10,396 nucleotides of DNA, taken from positions 1 through 10,396 of the forward strand of contig JAOZMU010000074.1 in assembly GCA_029934165.1 (NCBI GenBank), in the 5' to 3' direction. This document shows, piece after piece, positions 1 through 7,339 of the stretch; the stretch's first letter is position 1; each line of letters starts with the position of its first letter. The DNA comes from Bacteroidales bacterium (GTDB lineage Bacteria; Bacteroidota; Bacteroidia; Bacteroidales; JAOZMU01). Under the pieces are notes generated by a model that was given only the letters and a program-made list of their open reading frames with translations, searched no databases and had not been told where the DNA came from. Both the position numbers and the translations under genes were made by a program.

Positions 1-16
1 TCAGGCGTAAGCAAAA

Positions 17-37
17 TTATTAATTATTAATTATTAA
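17..37. repeat. Heptamer tandem repeat, TTATTAA x3
   Basis: Three perfect head-to-tail copies of TTATTAA lie about 45 bases beyond the stop codon of the outer-membrane protein gene. The tract is pure A/T and could be replication slippage. No hairpin or U-tract with a clear GC stem is associated with it, so it does not look like that gene's terminator. Confidence 0.7.
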
Positions 38-80
38 TTTTCCATTACTTATCATAAACACTTGACAATTTTTACGTGTG

Positions 81-1019
81 TTATTTTTTAAAAGAATAGG
101 AAAAACCTATACCATAATTTTGTTTCACATGTAATTCCGAGTCGTCAAAATCCTTCGCCAAAATAACTTTTGCGCTAAGAGTCAAGTATTTACCCAAACG
201 ATACGCAAAACTATTCATCCATAAAGCTGACATATCGTCCATCTTATCGTATTTCGAGAAAACTGTAAGCTCCGACGAAAACGTACCCTTTGTTCCAATA
301 GTTGAGTTGAAACCAGCCTTCATGTATGCACCAATACTAAATTCTTCTTTTATGCTATAATCTGGCATAAGTAAAAGCACCTCCTCTTCAGGACATTCAT
401 CGTCAATTTTTATGCTTTGATGAAACGCGATTGGCGCAACTCCAATGTAGAATTTTGCACCGAGATAGGCAAAACCCAAAGCCTCATAAAAACTACCGGG
501 TGTTAAAAAATTACTAACTTTATATTGTACTTCCTCATACGAAAATGGATCAGTTGGGTCGGATAGTGCTAAAGTATGTAAGTAACCTGGGGTCAGTTGC
601 GTAATAACATCAAGTATTGCGGTTGCGAAAATCTTGTTTTTTATCTTATAAAAAAAACGCGATGTTACGTACAAAAAATCTAAATCTGTATGATACATAT
701 AGTCCTTTCGCTTATTGAAAGAGTAAGAATACTCAAGACGACTACTCCAAAAAAACTTGTCATGATTGTAAAGAGCGCCAAGTTTTACGTGTCCAGACCC
801 AGTAATCATTGAAAATGTTTCGCCCAAATCGGCAAAATTATTCGTATGATTGGCATTGAGCAGAACGCTAAATTTACCAGTAAAACTCCATTTTGATTTT
901 GCCGAATCTGGTTGTAGTACTAATGCCGAAGTAATATCATCGGTTTTTTCGATTTTATCCTGACAAAATGCTGGTAAACATAAAAATAAAACTGCTACCG
1001 AAAGAAATATCTTATTCAT
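81..1019 (-). CDS. Probable outer-membrane protein, DUF3078-like
   Basis: The 312-residue protein starts with a classical signal peptide: MNK, a hydrophobic core at about residues 5-18, and a probable signal peptidase I site after AFC or FCQ near residue 20. The Phe before the Cys argues against a lipobox. The mature part begins with a W-x-F-x-G-K-F-S segment followed by alternating aromatic and polar stretches (for example FFWSSRLEYSYSF-like patterns), and it ends in a short beta-type strand (YGIGFSYSF) close to the C-terminus. These are signs of a small beta-barrel. Layout and length resemble the Bacteroidota family DUF3078, whose function is unknown; this assignment is from memory of the family pattern and is moderate. 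The gene lies 232 bases downstream of the glycosyltransferase gene on the same strand. That gap is AT-rich with no clear promoter, so separate transcription is likely but not shown. A generic surface or transport role cannot be excluded. Confidence 0.75.
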   Translation of the reverse strand: MNKIFLSVAVLFLCLPAFCQDKIEKTDDITSALVLQPDSAKSKWSFTGKFSVLLNANHTNNFADLGETFSMITGSGHVKLGALYNHDKFFWSSRLEYSYSFNKRKDYMYHTDLDFLYVTSRFFYKIKNKIFATAILDVITQLTPGYLHTLALSDPTDPFSYEEVQYKVSNFLTPGSFYEALGFAYLGAKFYIGVAPIAFHQSIKIDDECPEEEVLLLMPDYSIKEEFSIGAYMKAGFNSTIGTKGTFSSELTVFSKYDKMDDMSALWMNSFAYRLGKYLTLSAKVILAKDFDDSELHVKQNYGIGFSYSFKK

Positions 1020-1251
1020 ATTTATCTGATTATAAGTTTACAATAATTTATATATATATTAAAATTACTCCATAAATTGACACCTAAAAATAGTTATTAT
1101 TATTGAATTATCACAAATAAGATTGATTTTTTTTAAATTAATTTACTTTGTCGTGTTACCATACCAATTTTTGTTCAAGCTGGATTAATTCAAACGTTGT
1201 AATTATTTGAATTTCAACAATATGCTAAATATCATTACCGAATCAGAAAAA

Positions 1252-2160
1252 CTATTCTTGATATACAATATATATATGGCTCAACAAACCGAGTTTGTAT
1301 AGGTCGAAAAGCAATAGACTGGGGCTTTTACCTAAAATATTTTTCTCTAACCTTGATTTCACTAAATTGAACAGACAGGCAAAAGGTTTGTTTAACCTAA
1401 ATTTTACGATTTTTGCATGATATGAAAGTAGTTTTACATCGGTATTTAATTCTTGTTTGTTATCAATATGATGATAAATAGATAGCAAATTTGAAATTGC
1501 GTGTTTTGTTTTTTCAAGAAATGCGCTTGCATCTTCAATATCAACGTGAATAAGTTGATTATCAATATGATGGATAGTGATATTTTGTTTTTTCAGCTCA
1601 AAGCCAAAGAGCGTATCCTCATGCCCATACTGTTTCAAATTCTCATCGAAGTTTATCGACAATAAAACATCTTTCCGAATGACAAAATTATTAGTCATAA
1701 AAGACTGGTTTGGATGCATATTACGCACATTTGCAGTAGTTTGCTCGCGCTTGACACCATATCTCCAGTGGAGAAGTTTGTTTGTATTTTCGGGAGGAGT
1801 TTCATCGTAGAGCCGTCCTCCACAAATAACTTTATGGCTCGAACAAATATCAACATAACGTTTTATAAATGACGTACTAACAATCGCAGAATCGCAATCG
1901 CAAAACAACAAATAATCGAATTTTGCTTCTCTTGCCAAGAAATTGCGGATTTTTGCCCTGCCATAATTTTCTGGCAATTCAATGTAACGAACATAATGTA
2001 TTTTTTCTATTTGTTTATTAACTTCGCGGGTGTGCAGATTCGAAAAATCATCGGCTACGATTATTTCACAATCCATTGGGATTAAGGTTAATTGCTCAGC
2101 TAAATTCGCAATAAAGGCGCGAACATCAAAATTATAAACTGGTATTAATACAGATAACAT
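1252..2160 (-). CDS. Family 2 glycosyltransferase (GT-A fold)
   Basis: This 302-residue cytoplasmic enzyme probably transfers a sugar from a nucleotide-sugar donor to a cell-surface glycan. The GT-A core is visible in order: SVLIPVYN at residues 3-10, the nucleotide-binding ADD at 36-38, ENYGRAKIRN at 64-73, the metal-binding Asp-Cys-Asp at 88-90 (the DxD motif), and Gly-His-Glu-Asp at 179-182, the usual place of the catalytic base in this family. No membrane segment or signal peptide is present. The last 80 or so residues are helical and rich in Leu, Lys and His and may bind the acceptor or the membrane surface. The ATG at 2160 gives the canonical MLSVLIPVYN start. The gene is transcribed divergently from aroB across a 144-base AT-rich gap. 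Donor and acceptor cannot be told from sequence. Confidence 0.9.
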   Translation of the reverse strand: MLSVLIPVYNFDVRAFIANLAEQLTLIPMDCEIIVADDFSNLHTREVNKQIEKIHYVRYIELPENYGRAKIRNFLAREAKFDYLLFCDCDSAIVSTSFIKRYVDICSSHKVICGGRLYDETPPENTNKLLHWRYGVKREQTTANVRNMHPNQSFMTNNFVIRKDVLLSINFDENLKQYGHEDTLFGFELKKQNITIHHIDNQLIHVDIEDASAFLEKTKHAISNLLSIYHHIDNKQELNTDVKLLSYHAKIVKFRLNKPFACLFNLVKSRLEKNILGKSPSLLLFDLYKLGLLSHIYIVYQE

Positions 2161-2292
2161 TTTGGGTAAGGTTAATTATTATAGTAAAATTATATTATGG
2201 CTTTTTTAATATAATTTTTAATGTAATTATATGAATTTTAGTATTTTATAACAAATAACTCTTAAACATCGCCTAAACTACTTATCATAATT

Positions 2293-2298
2293 AAGGAG
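2293..2298 (+). promoter_or_regulatory. Strong Shine-Dalgarno (AAGGAG) of aroB
   Basis: AAGGAG lies six bases before the ATG at 2305, an ideal spacing. Strong Shine-Dalgarno sequences are uncommon in Bacteroidota, and the other genes in this run have none as clear. It fixes the aroB start. No TAnnTTTG promoter box was found in the gap 2161-2304. Confidence 0.75.
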
Positions 2299-2304
2299 AC
2301 AAAT

Positions 2305-3360
2305 ATGGAAAAAATAATTGAGGAAAGAATTGTACTTTGTTCAAATATTGGAAATGCGGTATATGAAAGGCTATCTTTAGCTGATAAAGTATTTTTTGTA
2401 GTAGATGAAAATACGTATAAATATTGTTTTCCGCTTATTGAAGCAAATTTGAAACATGTTGATTATCAAGTATTAACATTAGAGTCAGGAGAAGAATTTA
2501 AATCAATTAATGCGATAAATTTTATTTGGCAAAAAATGTCCGAATCGAAAGCAACACGATTTTCAATTGTTGTCAATTTAGGCGGTGGTGTTATTTGTGA
2601 TATAGGTGGATTTGCGGCTGCAACATTCAAAAGAGGCTTACAATTTATTAACATTCCAACTACGCTACTTGCACAGGTTGATGCCTCGGTCGGTGGAAAA
2701 TTAGGCTTTAATTTTAATGGATTAAAAAACGAAATTGGGCTATTTTGTAAGCCTCACGAAGTACTAATTGATTACAAATTTCTCGAAACACTCGATGAAA
2801 AAGAAATAAATTCTGGTTTTGCAGAAATGATTAAGCACTCTGTTATTTCAGGAAAAAAACATTTCGACGAGCTTTACTCAATAGAGAAACTTTTGGCAAA
2901 TGACCCACTGTTACATAAAGCTATAAATACCTCAATTTCAATAAAATCCAGTATTGTTAGCAACGATTTCAATGAAAACGGTGTCCGAAAAGTACTCAAC
3001 TTAGGACACACTTTTGCTCATGCTTTCGAGAGTTTATACGCAAGATACGGTGAGGATATTACGCATGGAAAAGCGGTTGCTGCTGGGCTGATTTGTGCTG
3101 CATTCTTATCTACACAAATTGATAATATGTTAGAAATTAGTGAGATGAAAAAAATTGAATCTCTTATCATGCGCTTTTTTAGTAAGATAGAGATTTCTGA
3201 TTCAGATGTCCCGCAATTAATTGAGCTTATGCAACACGATAAAAAAAACAATGGCGAAATAATGTTTACAATAATAAAAAAACTTGGCGATGTAACATAC
3301 AATAAAAAATTCGCAGATACACAAGTAGTTAGCGCACTAAAATACTACATTAATTTGTAG
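2305..3360 (+). CDS. aroB: 3-dehydroquinate synthase
   Basis: AroB converts 3-deoxy-D-arabino-heptulosonate 7-phosphate to 3-dehydroquinate, the second step of the shikimate pathway to aromatic amino acids, folate and quinones. It is a cytosolic, NAD- and metal-dependent enzyme. The 351 residues match the usual length. The NAD-binding stretch GGGVICDIGGF starts at residue 93, and PTTLLAQVDASVGGK spans 118-132. The metal ligands are recognisable as Glu174 (in GFAEMIKH), His235 (in NLGHTFAH) and His254 (in THGKAV). The loop between the two His ligands is two residues longer than in the E. coli enzyme. The start is fixed by a good Shine-Dalgarno. The gene heads a plus-strand run, with miaA 13 bases downstream. 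No key residue is missing. Confidence 0.97.
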   Translation: MEKIIEERIVLCSNIGNAVYERLSLADKVFFVVDENTYKYCFPLIEANLKHVDYQVLTLESGEEFKSINAINFIWQKMSESKATRFSIVVNLGGGVICDIGGFAAATFKRGLQFINIPTTLLAQVDASVGGKLGFNFNGLKNEIGLFCKPHEVLIDYKFLETLDEKEINSGFAEMIKHSVISGKKHFDELYSIEKLLANDPLLHKAINTSISIKSSIVSNDFNENGVRKVLNLGHTFAHAFESLYARYGEDITHGKAVAAGLICAAFLSTQIDNMLEISEMKKIESLIMRFFSKIEISDSDVPQLIELMQHDKKNNGEIMFTIIKKLGDVTYNKKFADTQVVSALKYYINL

Positions 3361-3373
3361 AAAATGGCAAATT

Positions 3374-4285
3374 ATGAAATACGATATTATCACAATTTTA
3401 GGACCGACAGCTACCGGAAAAACAACATTTGCAACACATTTAGCTCATGCAATTGATGCCGAGATAATTAGTGCCGATTCAAGGCAAGTTTATAGAGGAA
3501 TGGACATTGGGACAGGAAAAGACATTGCGGAGTATCAAATAAATGGTCAACCAATTGAATATCACCTTATAAACATAGTCGATGCTGGATACAAGTACAA
3601 CGTATTCGAGTTTCAGCGAGATTTTTTAGAGGTCTTTAACACCCTGAAAAAGAGTGATAAAAATATGATTCTTTGCGGAGGCACCGGAATGTATCTCGAA
3701 TCTGTATTGAAGGGTTATAAATTAGTGCCAGTAGAACCAAATGCAGAACTACGTAAAGAACTAGAAAAGAATACGTTAGATGAGTTACGAGATATTCTTG
3801 CAAGTTACAAAAAACTCCACGCTACAACAGATATTGACACAAAAAAACGGGCGATTAGAGCTATCGAAATTGAGCAATATTACGAAAACAATCCACTCTT
3901 TGACGACTATTTTCCCAAAATAAATTCTATCATTTTTGGAATAAATTTCAGTAGAGATTTACGACGTAGTAAAATTACTGAAAGATTAGATGCACGTTTA
4001 AACGAGGGTTTAATCGAAGAAGTAGAGTATTTATTGAACAATGGTGTCAGTGTGGAATTAATGATGCACTATGGACTTGAGTATAAATTTGCTGCTAATT
4101 ATTTACTGGGTAATTTAACTCGCGAAAAAATGCGTACGCTTTTAAACACCGCTATTCATCAATTTGCAAAAAGGCAAATGACTTGGTTTCGACGAATGGA
4201 AAAATCTGGTTTCCAGATAAATTGGATAGATGGCGAGTTGCCAATGGAAGATAAAATTAATGTAGCCTTAGAATTATTGCAATAA
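3374..4285 (+). CDS. miaA: tRNA dimethylallyltransferase, Bacteroidota MiaA-2-like form
   Basis: MiaA transfers a dimethylallyl group from DMAPP to N6 of adenosine 37 in tRNAs that read codons starting with U, which stabilises codon pairing. The 303 residues contain the P-loop-like GPTATGKT at 10-17, the catalytic Asp35 in SADSRQVYRGMD, and CGGTGMYLES in the middle. The C-terminal signature is HQFAKRQMTWFRRME, where canonical MiaA also has an AKRQ-TW-R motif. Two segments depart from canonical MiaA: GTGKD follows the YRGMDIG motif where most members have GTAKP, and YGLEYKF stands where most have GY(K/R)(E/Q). This matches a second MiaA type that I recall from Bacteroidetes genomes alongside the standard one. 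The prenyltransferase role is likely but unproven for this form. It lies 13 bases after aroB and 35 before the next gene, so it is probably cotranscribed. Confidence 0.93.
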   Translation: MKYDIITILGPTATGKTTFATHLAHAIDAEIISADSRQVYRGMDIGTGKDIAEYQINGQPIEYHLINIVDAGYKYNVFEFQRDFLEVFNTLKKSDKNMILCGGTGMYLESVLKGYKLVPVEPNAELRKELEKNTLDELRDILASYKKLHATTDIDTKKRAIRAIEIEQYYENNPLFDDYFPKINSIIFGINFSRDLRRSKITERLDARLNEGLIEEVEYLLNNGVSVELMMHYGLEYKFAANYLLGNLTREKMRTLLNTAIHQFAKRQMTWFRRMEKSGFQINWIDGELPMEDKINVALELLQ

Positions 4286-4320
4286 TTTATAGATAATTAC
4301 TTGAATCAAAATATTATAGC

Positions 4321-5256
4321 ATGAATTCATTATCAATAGTTGTACCTGTTTTCAACGAAGTAGAGAACATAGCACGTCTTCATTCCGAAATTGTAACTGT
4401 TTGTAAAACAAATGATTATGAATACGAAATAATTTTTGTAGATGACGGCTCAACAGACGGAACGATTGAGGTTTTAAAGCAACTAAAACCACTGAAAATA
4501 GTTCGTTTCAGACGCAATTTTGGACAAACCGCTGCTATGGATGCAGGAATAAAAAATGCTGGTAAAGACCTGATAATCACCATGGATGGCGATGGACAAA
4601 ATGACCCTGCTGATATTCCAAAAATGATAGATTTTTTGAACGAAAAAGAGCTTGATGTTGTCTCTGGATGGAGAAAAAATAGAAAAGACAATTTTCTTAA
4701 GCGTTTCGTCTCGCGTGGAGCAAATTTACTGCGCAAACTTTTTGTTGATGATGGTGGTATCCATGATAGTGGTTGCTCGTTAAAAGTCTATAAAAGAGAG
4801 TGTTTCAATAGCCTCTCATTGTATGGTGAAATGCACAGGTTTATTCCGGGACTATTAAAAATTAAAGGCTTTATTATCGGCGAAGTGCCTGTAAATCATC
4901 GTCCTCGAATTGCCGGAACAACAAAATATACATGGAAAAGAACAATCAAGGGATTTGTGGATATGATTTCCGTATGGTTTTGGAACAAATTTGCTGTCAG
5001 ACCTTTACATTTATTGGGTGGATTAGGACTTATTTTAATTTTTGGAGGAGTTATTTTTGGCACGGCAACTTTAGTTTATTTTCTGAAAGGCGGAAATATG
5101 TCGAACACAGCATTACCTTTAGTTACTATGTTCCTTACATTCAGCGGAATACAGCTGTTTGTTTTTGGTTTAGTTGCAGATATTTTGATGAAAAGTTATT
5201 TTGAAACGACAAGAGACAGTTCGTATTCGATTTTAGAAATATTAGAAGAAAATTAA
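4321..5256 (+). CDS. Polyprenyl-phosphate glycosyltransferase, DPM1/GtrB-like
   Basis: The protein probably moves a sugar from a nucleotide donor to undecaprenyl phosphate on the cytoplasmic face of the inner membrane, supplying a lipid-linked sugar for envelope glycans. The GT-A domain fills residues 1-220: IVVPVFNE at 6-13, VDDGSTD at 40-46, RRNFGQTAAMDAG in the middle, and Asp-Gly-Asp-Gly-Gln at 89-93 as the DxD metal site. Two hydrophobic segments follow, at about 229-255 and 263-290, the usual C-terminal hairpin of bacterial DPM1-like enzymes (GtrB, CsbB, ArnC-like). The length of 311 is typical. No strong Shine-Dalgarno precedes the ATG, but the N-terminus aligns naturally with the family. 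It sits 35 bases after miaA and 28 before the lipoprotein gene. The sugar is unknown. Confidence 0.93.
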   Translation: MNSLSIVVPVFNEVENIARLHSEIVTVCKTNDYEYEIIFVDDGSTDGTIEVLKQLKPLKIVRFRRNFGQTAAMDAGIKNAGKDLIITMDGDGQNDPADIPKMIDFLNEKELDVVSGWRKNRKDNFLKRFVSRGANLLRKLFVDDGGIHDSGCSLKVYKRECFNSLSLYGEMHRFIPGLLKIKGFIIGEVPVNHRPRIAGTTKYTWKRTIKGFVDMISVWFWNKFAVRPLHLLGGLGLILIFGGVIFGTATLVYFLKGGNMSNTALPLVTMFLTFSGIQLFVFGLVADILMKSYFETTRDSSYSILEILEEN

Positions 5257-5284
5257 TTTAGAATTTCCAGAAATTCATTTTACT

Positions 5285-6421
5285 ATGAAAATATTTAGTT
5301 TAATATTTTGTTTGGTTATGGTATTTTCTTGTGCGTCAGGACAGAAGAAAAATTTAAGGAAGGCAAAACGATTTCTCAAAGCAGAAAGATTAGTAGAAGC
5401 TGCCGAAGTAATTGGTTTTGCGATTGCGAATAAAAAAACCAGTTCAAATCCCGAAAGCTGGTATCTGGCATCAAAAATACTTTTTGAGGTATCAAAAATT
5501 GACACGACGGTTATCATTACCGAAAGTTTAGAGAAATTACGTATTGCTAAAAAATTAGATGTAAATTCCAATTTAAGCAGAAATATTCAAATGCAAGCAC
5601 AATTACTATCGGATTATTTTTTGCGGCGTGGAAAAGCAGAATTTAATTCGGGAAATTTTGTTTCTGCCAGCAATTACTACACACATGCTTTGTCTTCGGA
5701 CTCCTTGTGTTTGAGTAAAAACGACACAAAAACTACCTACAATTTAGCTCTTTCTCTCAAAAAAGCTGGAAATTTTTCTGAGGCTTTGCCTTTTTACGAA
5801 AACCTATCAAAAGAAAAGTATGAACAACCACTTGTTTATATATCTTATGTTGAGCTGGTTGACACGTTGAAAATCAATTCAAAGCTCGAAATTATAAAAA
5901 ATGGCTTTACCGTTATTTCAGACGAATATGTTGATGATTATTTCAAAATAGTTGCTTCTAATTATCTCATTAATAATAGAATACATGAATTTGCAGAAAT
6001 AATAGACATCGCAAAAAACACAACAGTAAAAACACCTTTACTGTTGTATTATAGCGCAAGGTTAAAGCTGGCAGAGAAGGATACTGTGTCTGCAAAAAAA
6101 ATATTTCATGAAATTATTAACATAGATGCAACTAATTTTTATGCAAATTATGAGTTGGGAGTTCTTGAATATCAGGAATCTATGGCTTTTTTGACATGTG
6201 CTGAAAGGTTGCCTCGTAACGAAATCTCTAATTTCTATTTATTGAAAGAAAAGGGAGTAGAGAAATTTGCGATTGCAGAGCTTCATTTAATAAAAGCGAA
6301 TGAACAAAGACCTAATCAAATTGCTCTTCTTGAGATACTTATGCAAACTCTTCGACACCAGCAAAAGTATTATGAGATGATGCAAATAAGAAAAAAAATA
6401 GATACGTTAAAATGCAAATGA
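5285..6421 (+). CDS. Putative lipoprotein with TPR-like helical repeats
   Basis: The 378-residue protein begins with a signal sequence ending in Val-Phe-Ser-Cys, with Cys16 as the likely lipidated residue. The Phe at -2 is atypical for a lipobox, so lipidation is probable but not certain. The rest is helical and shows tetratricopeptide-like periodicity, for example AEFNSGNFVSASNYYTHAL near residues 118-136, then YNLALSLKKAGNFSEALPFYENL, and later FYANYELGVLEY and AELHLIKANEQRPNQIALLE. Such repeats mediate protein-protein contacts. The protein would be expected in the periplasm, tethered to a membrane. No enzyme motif is visible. It follows the polyprenyl-phosphate glycosyltransferase by 28 bases and probably shares its transcript, so an envelope-assembly or scaffold role is a guess. 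An 11-bp perfect inverted repeat lies inside the gene at 6020-6047. Confidence 0.8.
   Translation: MKIFSLIFCLVMVFSCASGQKKNLRKAKRFLKAERLVEAAEVIGFAIANKKTSSNPESWYLASKILFEVSKIDTTVIITESLEKLRIAKKLDVNSNLSRNIQMQAQLLSDYFLRRGKAEFNSGNFVSASNYYTHALSSDSLCLSKNDTKTTYNLALSLKKAGNFSEALPFYENLSKEKYEQPLVYISYVELVDTLKINSKLEIIKNGFTVISDEYVDDYFKIVASNYLINNRIHEFAEIIDIAKNTTVKTPLLLYYSARLKLAEKDTVSAKKIFHEIINIDATNFYANYELGVLEYQESMAFLTCAERLPRNEISNFYLLKEKGVEKFAIAELHLIKANEQRPNQIALLEILMQTLRHQQKYYEMMQIRKKIDTLKCK
6020..6047. repeat. Perfect 11-bp inverted repeat inside the lipoprotein gene
   Basis: ACAACAGTAAA at 6020-6030 pairs exactly with TTTACTGTTGT at 6037-6047 across a six-base loop. It lies in the coding sequence and encodes part of TTVKTPLLLY. 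No U-tract follows, so it is not an intrinsic terminator. An mRNA stem or chance are both possible. Confidence 0.6.
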
Positions 6422-6460
6422 GAGATTTGTTTTTTGAGAATTTTTGTTAAAGTATTGATT

Positions 6461-7117
6461 ATGAAATATAAATATATTATTTGGGATTGGAACGGAACAT
6501 TATTGAATGATGCTTGGTTGTGTGTAGATGTAATGAATAAAATGCTGGAAAATAGAAACTTACCGCTGGTTTCGGAATCTATCTATCGTCAACTTTTCGA
6601 TTTTCCTGTTGAAGAGTATTATGCAAAAATAGGTTTCGATTTCCAAAAGGAGTCGTTTGAACTTGTTGGTACCGAGTTTATTACCAATTATGATAAACGA
6701 CACTTTGAATGTAAATTGCACGAAGGAACTCTTGATGCACTAAATTTTTTCTCTGAAAACAATATTGGACAGTCTATTTTGTCGGCAAGAAAACAGGCTC
6801 AACTACAAGAAGAAATTGAGTATTTTCGATTAGTTTCTTATTTTGACATTGTTTCTGGACTTAGTCATCATTACGCAACAAGTAAATTGGAAAATGGGTA
6901 TCTTCTTATCGAAAAACTGGGAATTAACCCAACAGAGATTTTGTTTATTGGTGATACACTTCATGATTATGATGTTGCAAATGAGTTAGGTACGGCTTGT
7001 GCGCTCATCGAAAATGGACATCAGGCTACCGAGCGACTGAAAAAAGCTGGTGCAAAGACGTATAAGAATTTATGCGAATTGGTGAAAGAGATATTTAAGA
7101 CCAGAGTTTGTTTGTGA
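6461..7117 (+). CDS. HAD-superfamily phosphatase, phosphoglycolate phosphatase-like
   Basis: This 218-residue cytosolic protein has all four HAD motifs. Motif I is Asp9-Trp-Asn-Gly-Thr13 with nucleophile Asp9, motif II is Ser108 in ILSA, motif III is Lys142 in ATSKLENG, and motif IV is Gly-Asp165-Thr-Leu-His-Asp169. Residues 15-85 form an alpha-helical cap, as in phosphoglycolate phosphatase-like enzymes. The second residue of the usual DxD pair, the general acid/base, is Asn here (DWNGT), so activity or substrate may differ from standard members. The ATG at 6461 is preferred over a TTG at 6434, because MKYKYIIWDWNGTLL is the typical family start and the longer form adds only nine unrelated residues. 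It is the last gene of the plus-strand run, 39 bases after the lipoprotein gene. The substrate is not predictable. Confidence 0.88.
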   Translation: MKYKYIIWDWNGTLLNDAWLCVDVMNKMLENRNLPLVSESIYRQLFDFPVEEYYAKIGFDFQKESFELVGTEFITNYDKRHFECKLHEGTLDALNFFSENNIGQSILSARKQAQLQEEIEYFRLVSYFDIVSGLSHHYATSKLENGYLLIEKLGINPTEILFIGDTLHDYDVANELGTACALIENGHQATERLKKAGAKTYKNLCELVKEIFKTRVCL

Positions 7118-7193
7118 AATTTTGTAGTTGCTGTCAAGGTTGTTTAGAATTAAGGTTTGTTATTTTGTCAAAACGTTTGCTACGAAGTACAAT

Positions 7194-7339
7194 GCGGCAG
7201 GGATTGTAGCGGTAGCTTGCCGAAGTGGCTTGCGTGTTTTCGGACGGGTTTTGAGAGCGACTGAAAGAAGCTCCTCAAAACCCGATTCCGAAACCGCAAG
7301 GCACAAGGCAACTACAAGCGGAAAGCCCACGAGAGCCGC
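7194..7339. repeat. Long imperfect hairpin element, candidate structured RNA or dispersed repeat
   Basis: About 146 bases, clearly GC-richer than the surroundings, fold into one long imperfect hairpin. Paired blocks from the outside in: 7194-7198 (GCGGC) with 7335-7339; GGG 7200-7202 with CCC 7326-7328; TTGTAG 7204-7209 with 7312-7317; TTGCC 7217-7221 with 7307-7311; GTG 7225-7227 with 7302-7304; CTTGCG 7229-7234 with 7295-7300; TTTCGG 7238-7243 with 7288-7293; and an 11-bp perfect stem CGGGTTTTGAG 7245-7255 with 7274-7284, closed by an 18-base loop. Unpaired CGGTAGC (7210-7216) and GCGGAAAG (7318-7325) flank the lower stem. I recall similar ends (GGGATTGTAGCGG ... AGCGGAAAGCCC) around variable hairpins in other Bacteroidota intergenic regions, but cannot confirm this here. 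ORFs on both strands through it are by-products of the symmetry. Confidence 0.7.

Noticed and set aside
1123..1150. Possible plus-strand promoter, TTG then 18 bases then TACTTTG, which would give antisense RNA to the glycosyltransferase gene
   Set aside because: The -7 box has one base fewer than TAnnTTTG and the -33 box is weak. AT-rich DNA makes such partial matches frequent.
1187..1213. 8-bp inverted repeat AATTCAAA/TTTGAATT just beyond the glycosyltransferase stop codon
   Set aside because: The stem is short, AT-only apart from one pair, has an 11-base loop and no U-tract, so it is not a convincing terminator.
4416..4736. 106-codon minus-strand ORF inside the polyprenyl-phosphate glycosyltransferase gene
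   Set aside because: It is the antisense shadow of a well-supported gene and has low-complexity Ser/Phe/Lys composition.
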